Translations under genes and position numbers: made by a program | Notes under the pieces: generated by a model | Told to the model about the DNA's origin: nothing | Databases searched by the model: none | The model's input: the letters and a program-made list of their open reading frames with translations, nothing else | Source: a virus | Reading direction: 5' to 3' (one strand) | Length of the DNA stretch: 38,131 nt | Virus record (IMG/VR): IMGVR_UViG_3300027851_000071 | Coordinates: 1 to 38,131 of that record | Shown here: piece after piece, positions 6,874 to 13,508 of the stretch | Numbering within the stretch: the first letter of the stretch is position 1 | How the letters are laid out: every line of letters begins with the position of its first letter

Positions 6874-7320
6874 ATGGAAGTGACGAACGGAACGGTCGAT
6901 CCCGCGCATTATGGCCCTATCGGCGATGCAGCTAGGCACGTGGCAAGCTATTGCGATGGGGCAGCCCGCGTCCATGTTTACACCGCCGCATTTACCGCCC
7001 TCGCCACCACCCGCGCCGAACTCGCGGCGTCCAAAGAGCGTGAGCGCGAAACGCTGGCAGTGCTGCAAACTGCGCATGAGAGCGAGGCTGCGCTGGTTGC
7101 GGAGCGTGACCGGCTGCGGGAGGCGTTGGCGGAGACGCGGGAAATGCTCGGCCTTTGCGAGCAAATCATCTGCGACGAAACGTGCCCGACAACTTGGCGC
7201 ACGGCAGATGGTCAGCCGCATGGGCAGATGCACAAGGACATTTGCGATGTGCTCGCTCGCCATGAGCATCACATCTACCCAGCCCGCGCAGCCCTCACGG
7301 AGCCGACCGATGAAGGGTGA
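6874..7320 (+). CDS. Hypothetical coiled-coil protein
   Basis: A 148-residue protein. Residues ~45-92 (TTRAELAASKERERETLAVL through RDRLREALAETREMLGL) are a continuous coiled coil. They are followed by a segment with C and H residues (LCEQIICDETCPTTW and later HKDICDVLARHEHHIYPA) that might bind metal. The start lies just after GGAGGATTGAGAG. It overlaps the next gene by 11 bases. Function unknown. Confidence 0.6.
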   Translation: MEVTNGTVDPAHYGPIGDAARHVASYCDGAARVHVYTAAFTALATTRAELAASKERERETLAVLQTAHESEAALVAERDRLREALAETREMLGLCEQIICDETCPTTWRTADGQPHGQMHKDICDVLARHEHHIYPARAALTEPTDEG

Positions 7321-7558
7321 GGGTCTGCCGCCAATTGAGGCCGTGGACATAGCCAATTCGCTCACTGGCAAGGAATCTGCCGCCGTGCGGGGGATTTACC
7401 GCTGGTCTAGCCCGTGGGAGCAAGAGGAAGGCGAAGGTGTGCTTTATGCCCTCGGCATTTGGAACCCGCAGGCAAAGCGCGGCGAAAGCATTCTCACCCC
7501 TCTCGGATTGGATGTCCGCCGCCACCTACTCGAAGGAGCCGACAATGCCGAAGGATGA
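7310..7558 (+). CDS. Hypothetical protein
   Basis: An 82-residue protein. The ATG at 7310 lies inside the end of the upstream gene, and longer starts would be buried in that coding region. Sequence features are WSSPWEQEEGEGVLYALG and a C-terminal TPLGLDVRRHLLEGA, which suggests a small alpha/beta or winged-helix-like fold; this is only an impression. It overlaps the next gene by 14 bases. Confidence 0.5.
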   Translation: MKGEGLPPIEAVDIANSLTGKESAAVRGIYRWSSPWEQEEGEGVLYALGIWNPQAKRGESILTPLGLDVRRHLLEGADNAEG

Positions 7559-7862
7559 ACTGATCGGGCGGCTTGAGAAGGCGGATGGGCCGGATCGGGA
7601 GTTGGATGAGGCGCTGCACGAGGCGTTCGGTCTGACGTTCGTGATGGAATACTACACCGAATACGCGACCGAACAAACTCGCAACCTGTCCTATGTTCCC
7701 GCCTACACCGCCAGCATCGACGCGGCCCTTACGCTGGTGCCGGAGGGGTGCGGCTTTGTTGTGATGGGTAAAGCCGCCAAGATCGGGCGTAAAATTGCTA
7801 CAGCAGCCACCCCCGCCCTCGCAATCTGCATCGCCGCCCTTCGCGCCAAAGGTGACGAATGA
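7545..7862 (+). CDS. Hypothetical protein of the phage RLEKADGPDRELD family
   Basis: A 105-residue protein. The opening LIGRLEKADGPDRELDEAL and the later AYTASIDAALTLVPEG are a conserved pair that I recognise from many uncharacterised phage and prophage proteins of Alphaproteobacteria. The end is a helix containing ALAICIAALRAKGD. The ATG at 7545 has GAAGGAGCC upstream. Function is not known for the family. Coupled by ATGA to the next gene. Confidence 0.7.
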   Translation: MPKDELIGRLEKADGPDRELDEALHEAFGLTFVMEYYTEYATEQTRNLSYVPAYTASIDAALTLVPEGCGFVVMGKAAKIGRKIATAATPALAICIAALRAKGDE

Positions 7863-8011
7863 CTGACCTAACCGAACGCCTGCGCAGTGTGGCAGTGGGT
7901 GAAGTAACCACTGAAGGCCTGCTAATGCGTGAAGCCGCCGACCTGATCGAAGCGCAGCGCGCCCGCATTGCGGAACTCGAGGCGACCGTGCGGGAGATGG
8001 TGGGGGTATAA
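7859..8011 (+). CDS. Hypothetical 50-residue helical protein
   Basis: A short ORF (MTDLTERLRSVAVGEVTTEG and MREAADLIEAQRARIAELEA) with the pattern of small phage proteins made of a short helix, a turn and a leucine-zipper-like helix. The start overlaps the upstream stop by four bases. It is the last protein gene of the rightward early operon. Confidence 0.6.
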   Translation: MTDLTERLRSVAVGEVTTEGLLMREAADLIEAQRARIAELEATVREMVGV

Positions 8012-8037
8012 GTAAACGAAACCCGCGTTTCCTTTAC
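8012..8037 (+). terminator. Imperfect hairpin at the end of the early operon
   Basis: GTAAA-C-GAAAC-CCGC-GTTTC-C-TTTAC reads as two 5-bp helices separated by a C/C mismatch with a 4-base loop, starting at the stop codon of the last early gene. There is no T-run, so it may be a weak terminator, a processing site or RNA 3'-end protection. It lies between converging operons. Confidence 0.45.
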
Positions 8038-8071
8038 ATATCGCGCGAACATGTTAAAGGAATTGCATAGA

Positions 8072-8135
8072 ACCTCGCTGGCCTCTCGATGCGAAAACCC
8101 GGACGCGGGCTAGTAGTGAAGCACACTAGCGAGGT
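8072..8135 (+). ncRNA. Possible three-helix structured RNA upstream of the tRNA
   Basis: Three helices can be drawn together. P1 is ACCTCG (8072-8077) with CGAGGT (8130-8135). P2 is CCCG-GACG-CGGG (8098-8109). P3 is CTAGT(A)GTG-AAG-CACACTAG (8110-8129) with one bulged A. P2, P3 and the closing strand of P1 abut without spare bases, while about 20 bases are unpaired between P1 and P2. No ORF of interest covers it. It could be a leader for tRNA processing or an independent small RNA. Only complementarity supports it. Confidence 0.4.
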
Positions 8136-8144
8136 CACTGATGG

Positions 8145-8221
8145 GACAGGGTGGAGAAGTCCGGTATCTCGCCAGCCTCATAAGCTGGAGAACGCAGGTT
8201 CGAATCCTGCCCCTGCAACCA
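8145..8221 (+). tRNA. tRNA-Met (CAT), initiator-like, with disturbed acceptor stem
   Basis: The cloverleaf is clear: D stem GAGA/TCTC, anticodon stem CCAGC/GCTGG with loop CTCATAA (anticodon CAT), T arm GCAGG-TTCGAAT-CCTGC and an encoded CCA. The body resembles bacterial tRNA-fMet, including a purine-pyrimidine 11:24 pair (A:T) and GCAACCA at the 3' end. Against an initiator, the anticodon stem lacks the three consecutive G:C pairs. In the acceptor, pairs 3-7 match but G1/A72 and A2/C71 do not. If GGA at 8144-8146 is ignored, TG plus CAGGG would pair perfectly with CCCTGCA. The gene ends one base before the stop codon of the opposing spanin gene. Confidence 0.85.
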
Positions 8222-8503
8222 TCACTCCCCCGCCGCATCCATCCAAGCGCGCAGGCCGTCCACTTTGGATCTGCAATCTCCCCAAGCCGAGCGCAGGGCA
8301 AGAATGTATTCTAGCGTCAGGCTATCGCGCACATCTTGTTGATCGCGACCGGGCAGGATCGGCGCAAGCGGTTCATCCGCGCAGGTCGCCAGATTAGCGG
8401 GTGGCAGCACCAGAACGGGCTTCTCGCCGCAAGCTGTCAAAAGCCCCGCGCAAGCGATCATCACCGCCAGCCTCGCGCGCACGTTGGTTTGCCGCTTCAA
8501 CAT
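8222..8503 (-). CDS. Outer-membrane spanin lipoprotein (Rz1-like)
   Basis: A 93-residue protein with a signal sequence and lipobox (IACAGLLTAC, Cys near residue 25), hence a lipoprotein. Its 5' end is nested in a different frame inside the upstream gene (overlap 8394-8503), the classical Rz/Rz1 arrangement. It would link through the periplasm to the inner-membrane spanin and fuse the membranes at lysis. At about 68 mature residues it is longer than lambda Rz1, and proline is not very rich. It is the last late gene; its stop touches the tRNA 3' end. Confidence 0.75.
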   Translation of the reverse strand: MLKRQTNVRARLAVMIACAGLLTACGEKPVLVLPPANLATCADEPLAPILPGRDQQDVRDSLTLEYILALRSAWGDCRSKVDGLRAWMDAAGE

Positions 8504-8723
8504 CGTTTTGCCCTTTCGTTACCCTGTCAGCCGCCGCCTGATCGGCCTTGCGTGCCTTCTCCAATGCCGACGCCCGCAATGCCGCGTGTTCGGCCTCAGC
8601 GGCTTCCCTGCCGCCCCTACGCCCGTCACAATAGGCCAGCGTGTGCGAGGCGATAAGCAATGCCACCACACCTAGCGCAATCTGCCAGCGGGCGAGGATC
8701 GCGGTTATCCATGACATAATCAT
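8394..8723 (-). CDS. Inner-membrane spanin (Rz-like)
   Basis: A 109-residue protein. The ATG at 8723 overlaps the stop of the holin-like gene (ATGA), giving MIMSWITAIL and one N-terminal membrane segment (WQIALGVVALLIASHTLAY). The rest is a periplasmic coiled coil rich in Ala, Arg and Glu (EAEHAALRASALEKARKADQ). This topology, together with the nested lipoprotein gene, identifies an i-spanin. A longer in-frame ORF exists upstream but would run through the holin-like gene. Confidence 0.75.
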   Translation of the reverse strand: MIMSWITAILARWQIALGVVALLIASHTLAYCDGRRGGREAAEAEHAALRASALEKARKADQAAADRVTKGQNDVEAANQRAREAGGDDRLRGAFDSLRREARSGAATR

Positions 8724-8932
8724 TCGGGTGCCTCTTCTTTGTCGCCGCCGCGCAGGCCAAGGCTGACGTTTTCGATCTTGCTCACCACTTCGCGCAGCGA
8801 GAGAAACCCCGCTGTCAGCCATCCCGCCGCCTCTAGGTTATCGCCTGACTGATACGCCAGCCAAGCCATGAGGCCCAACACGCCCGCACCTAGCAATGCC
8901 AGCGACAGCACGGCTAGGCGGCGCAGGCTCAT
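8720..8932 (-). CDS. Holin-like small membrane protein
   Basis: A 70-residue protein with a strongly hydrophobic first segment (LAVLSLALLGAGVLGLMAWL), a weaker second one (AAGWLTAGFLSLREVV) and a charged tail ending GGDKEEAPE. Two membrane segments, small size and placement directly between endolysin and spanins fit a class II holin. Two other small membrane proteins lie just upstream, so the true holin is not certain. It overlaps both neighbours by four bases. Confidence 0.6.
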   Translation of the reverse strand: MSLRRLAVLSLALLGAGVLGLMAWLAYQSGDNLEAAGWLTAGFLSLREVVSKIENVSLGLRGGDKEEAPE

Positions 8933-9768
8933 TGCCAGCCCGCCGCTTTAAGCGCATTCTGAAACAGCAAGGCATGACCTGCAATCTGCGCGGCCTTGTC
9001 AGTGCCGTTGATGATGCGCCTAGCCTGCCCGAACTGCGCTGCCGTCGCCTCGCCTTGCGGCAAATGGCTATGGAAAGCGTGCGAGGTGTAGCGGCCCGTT
9101 TCCATACCTGTCACCATCACGCGCGCTGCCGTGGCAGTATCAAGCAAGGCGTCTGGATCGGTTAGCAGGTCAATGCCGACCGCTTCACCAGACAGCCGGT
9201 AGTTACGCCGCCCGGTATCATGCGCCATGCCCCGCCCGCGATACGTCCAGCCATCATCCGGCATTGTGTTGCCGAGATTGGCGCGGCCCCATTCCCCGCC
9301 ATACAGAATGTTGGCGATGGCGCGTTGACGGGCAAGCGACAGCGCAGGTTCACCGGGCTTACGGCCAAGGCGTTCCGCATCCGAGCGGCTGATGCGGTGG
9401 CGACCGAACGTGTTAAGCAAGCCCGAGACGCTGTAATTAAGGCTCTCCACGTTTGGTTTCATGTTGCCGCCCGTTTCGTGCCAAGCGGTTGCGCAGGCAT
9501 AGGCCACCCAGCTTATCGGCAATCCGGCGCAGGCGTCTAGTATAGCTTCCGTGCCTGCCACTTGCGCAGGCGTGCGGTGCCGTAGCGGCCCTTCGCGCAG
9601 GCGGGCGAAGAATGTTGCACGGTCAAAGGATGGCTTAGGCGGCTCTTGTGCCAGCGCCTTATCGACCTCGATCATGGGATCGGGCTTTGCAGGTGGAACG
9701 TAGGGCCGCACATCCGCCGCCCTTGCGATGGCCTTAAACCGCCGTGCCAGACCAGACAGAAACGTCAT
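8929..9768 (-). CDS. Endolysin, GH19-like
   Basis: A 279-residue muralytic enzyme of the glycoside hydrolase 19/chitinase-like phage endolysin type, expected to cut peptidoglycan glycan strands. The catalytic-type motif is ATAWHETGGNM near residue 90, followed by YRGRGMAHDTGRRNY near residue 170 and RRIINGTDKAAQIA near the C-terminus. In the usual motif YRGRG is followed by (F/Y)-x-Q-(L/I)-T-G; here the Gln position reads H (MAHDTG), an unusual change. About 55 extra N-terminal residues without a signal peptide precede the domain. Coupled by ATGA on both sides within the lysis cassette. Confidence 0.8.
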   Translation of the reverse strand: MTFLSGLARRFKAIARAADVRPYVPPAKPDPMIEVDKALAQEPPKPSFDRATFFARLREGPLRHRTPAQVAGTEAILDACAGLPISWVAYACATAWHETGGNMKPNVESLNYSVSGLLNTFGRHRISRSDAERLGRKPGEPALSLARQRAIANILYGGEWGRANLGNTMPDDGWTYRGRGMAHDTGRRNYRLSGEAVGIDLLTDPDALLDTATAARVMVTGMETGRYTSHAFHSHLPQGEATAAQFGQARRIINGTDKAAQIAGHALLFQNALKAAGWQ

Positions 9769-10058
9769 TTCCCATGCGCCTTAAAGTCGCGGTCATCGTT
9801 AGCATCGATGCGCCCGCCGAGATCGCCTAGCCGCTGATTGGTGTCGGCCCTGTAGTAATCCAGCTTCTCATCAAGGTGCCGGATTTCTTGCAGCGCGATG
9901 CGGCTGTTTTCCGCCGCGTCGTAGACAAGGCTGAAAAACCAGCCCGTTCCTGCAATGATGAGCGCGGCGAGAATGCCCGCGAACCACTTGGCAGCGTTCG
10001 AAAGACACAACGCGAGCTTACCGTCTTGGCGCGTGAAGTAGATCGGCGGGTTAGTCAT
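9765..10058 (-). CDS. Single-pass membrane protein of the lysis cassette
   Basis: A 97-residue protein. The ATG at 10058 overlaps the upstream stop. A short N-terminus (TNPPIYFTRQDGKLALCLSN) is followed by one membrane helix (WFAGILAALIIAGTGWFF) and a charged coiled-coil-like tail (ALQEIRHLDEKLDYYRADT). The layout resembles phage proteins annotated as holin or DUF-type membrane accessory factors next to endolysin. It could be a holin, an antiholin or a superinfection factor. Confidence 0.6.
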   Translation of the reverse strand: MTNPPIYFTRQDGKLALCLSNAAKWFAGILAALIIAGTGWFFSLVYDAAENSRIALQEIRHLDEKLDYYRADTNQRLGDLGGRIDANDDRDFKAHGK

Positions 10059-10261
10059 CCTTGGTATTCCTCCATGCGCAGGCAATGGCTGTGTGCGATA
10101 GCATCGGCCCATGAGCCGGGGTCGCTTTCGGTGTCGATCATGCCAGTGCCGTCCCCGCCGAAACGTTGATAGAAAGCCCGCCGAAGTCGACCAGGAACAT
10201 GTGGCCGAGCGCGGGCGTCGTGGTGGTTGAGTTCGACAAGTTCTTTGATAGTCGGGGTCAT
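10055..10261 (-). CDS. Hypothetical lysis-cassette protein
   Basis: A 68-residue soluble protein. The segment PGRLRRAFYQRFGGDGTGMI followed by SWADAIAHSHCLRMEEYQG is mixed helical; neither a membrane segment nor a catalytic motif is seen. A ribosome-binding site (AAGGAC) precedes the ATG, and ATGA overlap couples it to the membrane gene downstream. Role unknown. Confidence 0.5.
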   Translation of the reverse strand: MTPTIKELVELNHHDARARPHVPGRLRRAFYQRFGGDGTGMIDTESDPGSWADAIAHSHCLRMEEYQG

Positions 10262-10274
10262 GGTCGGGGTGTCC

Positions 10275-10454
10275 TTACAGCAAGCGGGTCGCTTTGGCGG
10301 TTAGCGTTCCAGACGCCAGACCGGGTACGGTGCCCAGCTTGTCCATCAGCCAGCGCATAGCCGGGTTAAGTTCCCGACCACCCCTGCGCAGGATAAGGGT
10401 GGTCAGGGTTACATCGGCCACTTGCAGGGCGGCGAAGATAGCTAGGGCGATCAC
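10275..10454 (-). CDS. DUF5658-like small membrane protein
   Basis: A 59-residue protein starting from a GTG in a GTGA overlap with the tailspike stop. It opens with a membrane helix (MIALAIFAALQVADVTLTTL) and continues LRRGGRELNPAMRWLMDK, the ADxxTT...G(A/G)RE(L/A)NPxMR pattern of DUF5658 proteins. The family function is unknown; the position between tailspike and lysis genes could mean a holin accessory role. A longer reading from an ATG at 10493 would extend into the tailspike gene and is not preferred. Confidence 0.6.
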   Translation of the reverse strand: MIALAIFAALQVADVTLTTLILRRGGRELNPAMRWLMDKLGTVPGLASGTLTAKATRLL

Positions 10455-12556
10455 TTGATGGTCCCCCAAGTTGTCCCGCCGTCTAGTGTCCAAAACACAG
10501 TATTTGCTACAGATGCGTTATCTTTTGTCACCAGAACCCCGCGATCAGTTGCTCCGAAATAGCCAGACTTGCACTCAAACAAGGCGTATCCGCTGGAACC
10601 GAGCGCGCCGGGTGGATTTGTAATTGTGCAGGACGCAAGATCAGCCGTGAACTGACAGCCGACTTCCATCGCGTTGACCGCAAACGTCCAACTCGTGAAC
10701 ACGTCGCGGTAGCCTTCATTGTTGCGAACCATGAACTTTTCGACTGCCGCAATCGCGGTCCCGGACAAGTTTGTGAATAGTCGCGCCGACGATGATGCTC
10801 CAAGAGTGTTCCTCAAGTCGCGCACCGACCATGATAACTTGGCCGTCAAAGCTCCACCGCCGTATGAGGTATATCCAATCGCGGAACAGCCAAGCGGGCC
10901 GGAAACCCTGTCAACTTCGATGCGCGTTTTCTTTGCGCAGGCTTCGATCTGGCTTCCATCGAATTCAACAATTGCGCGCGAAATGGCCGCAGCAGCAAAT
11001 GAGCCAACCGGCACGATTGTCAGCCCTGTCACAATGGTCGTGCCGGACTCCGCCGCCGCGCCCGAAACATGAAGCCCGATGCGCGGGATGCTCACGTTAG
11101 TCCGCAGGGTTCCGCCAACCATGCGCCCCACGCTCGGAACGTCCGTTATCAGGTGCTGGAAGGAGGCGACAGAATGCGATGACCCAAGGGGGCTGGTCGC
11201 GCCATTGGCCAGATACTCAATATCCGGCTCAATGACTACGCCGCCGCCAGCCTGGAAGTCAAACTCGCTTGAGTTCGTGATCGAGACAACCATCTTCCGG
11301 CGAACCGTAGGACGTATCAGTGTGACATTGCTGCACTGCGCCTTGAAGCTACGACCCTGACAGTCAACAAAGGTTCCGCCATTGATGACAACATAACCCT
11401 CTGTGCGGACTTGGCTGGCGGCCCATCCAGCGGCAAAGGCCGCAATCCCGTCTCCATCCGCGCCTGCGCCAACGGTAAGGACGTTTGCAACATATGGATT
11501 GTCGATTGTAACGTTTCCACTGAACCCAGAAATGCTAATTGCCTTGCAAGCCCCGGATGCATTTGTCCGCTGCACTCCATCAACGCGCGGAGAATTAAGG
11601 TAGATTGTCTCGTAATCACCAATGATCTGAATGCCAGCATTTTCCGATGTTGATGCAGCGTCGTTATTCTTCGCATTCTTGATCGTGATCGGCGCAGTGA
11701 TGTTGCACACGCCGCCGCGTGATGCCGCAAGGTGCCGAATATAAAGGCCATTGGCGCACTTGTTGTTTAGCTCAACTGTCAGAGAGCCGCCAAAAATCGA
11801 AAAGCTGTTAATTGCAGTAGTTTGGATAAAAAGCAATTGGTCAAAGATAGTTGCCGCAGAATCGACAGTAATTGAACAGTTGCCGACCAACTCAATGTCC
11901 ACTGACCCGGCAGCCACAGTTCCGATTGTCGAAATCGGCCCTGAAACAACATAATCGCCTTGCAGTCGCACAGCACGCCTATTTGCCAGCGCTTCATCAA
12001 AGCACTTCTTTAGCGAGTTCGTATCGTCCGCATCCGCAACCAATTTAAATTCCGCCGGGGATAGCGGTGAGCGTTTAAGTTTTTCTTCAACAGTTCCAAG
12101 CACCGCCCCGGTGCCAGCCTGAAGGAACCCGACAAGCGCCGATCCGCCCGAAGCCGCCAGCGTTGCGGAAGTGGGGCGCGCATTCAATGCGTCCTGCACC
12201 GTCCCGCTGCCCTCAGTGGCAACCAGCGACGCGCCCTTGCCCGCGTCATTCGACGCAAGGTTCGCCGTGTTGGCCGCATCCGCCCCGAACATGGCGACAA
12301 ACCGTTGGGCGCGCTGAAATTCGCCCTCGCGGTTGAAGAATTGCAGCGTATAGGTGCCGCTCGGGACAAAGAAGTCATAATTGCCAAAATCGTCCGCCAC
12401 TGCGCGATTGGGAATGCCTGAAACTGTCTCAATAGGCGCGCTGTTTTCATCGGCAAAAATCATCACATTCATGCCGTTAAGGTCAACTAGGCCCACTTGC
12501 CAACCCGGCAGGGAGTCCCCGCGTGTGTTTTGGACTACGCCGAACCAATGAAACAT
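10451..12556 (-). CDS. Tailspike / receptor-binding protein, beta-helix type
   Basis: A 701-residue virion protein and probable host-recognition spike. The first ~120 residues (FHWFGVVQNTRGDSLPGWQV and YDFFVPSGTYTLQFFNREGE) look like a carboxypeptidase-regulatory-like or Ig-like attachment domain. Then a linker with NARPTSATLAASGGSALVGF leads to a long region of short beta-strands (ELVGNCSITVDSAATIFD; TIKNAKNNDAAS), typical of a pectate-lyase-like right-handed parallel beta-helix. The end resembles a trimerisation or carbohydrate-binding tip. No catalytic residues can be assigned by eye. It follows the fibre-like genes and precedes the lysis genes. Confidence 0.75.
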   Translation of the reverse strand: MFHWFGVVQNTRGDSLPGWQVGLVDLNGMNVMIFADENSAPIETVSGIPNRAVADDFGNYDFFVPSGTYTLQFFNREGEFQRAQRFVAMFGADAANTANLASNDAGKGASLVATEGSGTVQDALNARPTSATLAASGGSALVGFLQAGTGAVLGTVEEKLKRSPLSPAEFKLVADADDTNSLKKCFDEALANRRAVRLQGDYVVSGPISTIGTVAAGSVDIELVGNCSITVDSAATIFDQLLFIQTTAINSFSIFGGSLTVELNNKCANGLYIRHLAASRGGVCNITAPITIKNAKNNDAASTSENAGIQIIGDYETIYLNSPRVDGVQRTNASGACKAISISGFSGNVTIDNPYVANVLTVGAGADGDGIAAFAAGWAASQVRTEGYVVINGGTFVDCQGRSFKAQCSNVTLIRPTVRRKMVVSITNSSEFDFQAGGGVVIEPDIEYLANGATSPLGSSHSVASFQHLITDVPSVGRMVGGTLRTNVSIPRIGLHVSGAAAESGTTIVTGLTIVPVGSFAAAAISRAIVEFDGSQIEACAKKTRIEVDRVSGPLGCSAIGYTSYGGGALTAKLSWSVRDLRNTLGASSSARLFTNLSGTAIAAVEKFMVRNNEGYRDVFTSWTFAVNAMEVGCQFTADLASCTITNPPGALGSSGYALFECKSGYFGATDRGVLVTKDNASVANTVFWTLDGGTTWGTIK

Positions 12557-12583
12557 TGAGGTTTCTCCCTGATTATGAAGGAT

Positions 12584-12940
12584 TTAGAGCAGGCTAATCC
12601 ACGTCAGCTGCACGGTAATGTCGCGGAAGGCTGTGGAGCCGACGCTATCCGTTGCGGTCACGCGCCAAGTCGCCGCGCTGATGCCGTCGGGGGTGTCGCT
12701 GTTGCCCCACGTCGGGTTTTGATCTGTGAATGACCCGCTAAGGATCGGGACAGACGAGCCGCTGCGATATTCCCAAGCATAGGTGTAGGGCGCGATGCCG
12801 CCCGACGCGGTTGTTCCCGGCGTTCCGGTCGTCACAGGCCCGCTAAAGGCACTGCCGCTATTCGACCCGCTGGCAGTGTTGGCGTTGACGGTCAGGCGAT
12901 CAGCGCCTTGACCCACCAGAAGCGCGGTAATGCCCGTCAT
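12584..12940 (-). CDS. Virion protein with Ig/PKD-like domain
   Basis: A 118-residue protein. The ATG at 12940 overlaps the upstream stop (ATGA). The central pattern GGIAPYTYAWEYRSGS followed by TWRVTATDSVGSTAF and a final strand ITVQLTW matches Ig-like or PKD-like domains common on phage surfaces, which bind carbohydrates or decorate fibres. Probably part of the tail tip or capsid surface. Confidence 0.6.
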   Translation of the reverse strand: MTGITALLVGQGADRLTVNANTASGSNSGSAFSGPVTTGTPGTTASGGIAPYTYAWEYRSGSSVPILSGSFTDQNPTWGNSDTPDGISAATWRVTATDSVGSTAFRDITVQLTWISLL

Positions 12941-13497
12941 GTCACGTTGCCCGTAATAACCCATTCGGTCGCAGCAACCTTAATCAATGTCGCCAAGCCT
13001 CGTTGCGCAAGCGAGCGCGTGCCAGTGCTGGCAGTTCCGGCAAGCCGAAGTGTATCGGTGTTGATTGCGATATTTTGCGGCGATCCACTGTTGTTATAGA
13101 CCGCAATGGTCGCGCCAACCGGGAATGCCGTCACCGCGTTTGCGGGGACAGTCAGCCCGCCTGTCGAGAGCGTAACAAGGCCGCCCTGATCGGCCAGTGC
13201 AAGCGTGTAGGCCCCGGCCTGAATATTTAACGGCAACCCGCGATAACCAAGCGTAGTGGCAGTAACCGTGCCTACCGATGTAATCGTCACAGACTGACGG
13301 AGCGATGTAATGTCAGCGTTAGCACCAGACGCGGCAACACCTGCCGGAACGGGCACATTATCATAAAAAACGCGCACATCCGCCATTAACTGCCGGATCG
13401 CGTCATTGATGCCAGCGGGCGAGCATCCCTCGGCAATGTTGATGCCGCTAATCGTGGTGTTCAGTCCCGGCGTGGTCGAATAGTCGGTGACGGCCAT
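12937..13497 (-). CDS. Tail fibre-like protein
   Basis: A 186-residue protein. The N-terminus (MAVTDYSTTPGLNTTISGIN, then AEGCSPAGINDAIRQLMADV) is the attachment motif I recognise from many phage tail fibres and appendages of Alphaproteobacteria. The rest is a run of beta-strands rich in Thr, Ala and Val, ending in QRGLATLIKVAATEWVITGN, a common fibre ending. Probably the adaptor between nozzle and the tailspike or Ig-like protein. Confidence 0.65.
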   Translation of the reverse strand: MAVTDYSTTPGLNTTISGINIAEGCSPAGINDAIRQLMADVRVFYDNVPVPAGVAASGANADITSLRQSVTITSVGTVTATTLGYRGLPLNIQAGAYTLALADQGGLVTLSTGGLTVPANAVTAFPVGATIAVYNNSGSPQNIAINTDTLRLAGTASTGTRSLAQRGLATLIKVAATEWVITGNVT

Positions 13498-13508
13498 TTG
13501 GCTTTTCC

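Noticed and set aside
8145-8221. tRNA 3' end as an attP attachment site
   Set aside because: No integrase gene is visible and the tRNA is full length with CCA; nothing supports integration here.
8110-8301. Minus-strand frame containing GCRGRIRTCVL
   Set aside because: That string is the well-known false translation of the antisense of a tRNA T arm and anticodon arm; the tRNA explains it.
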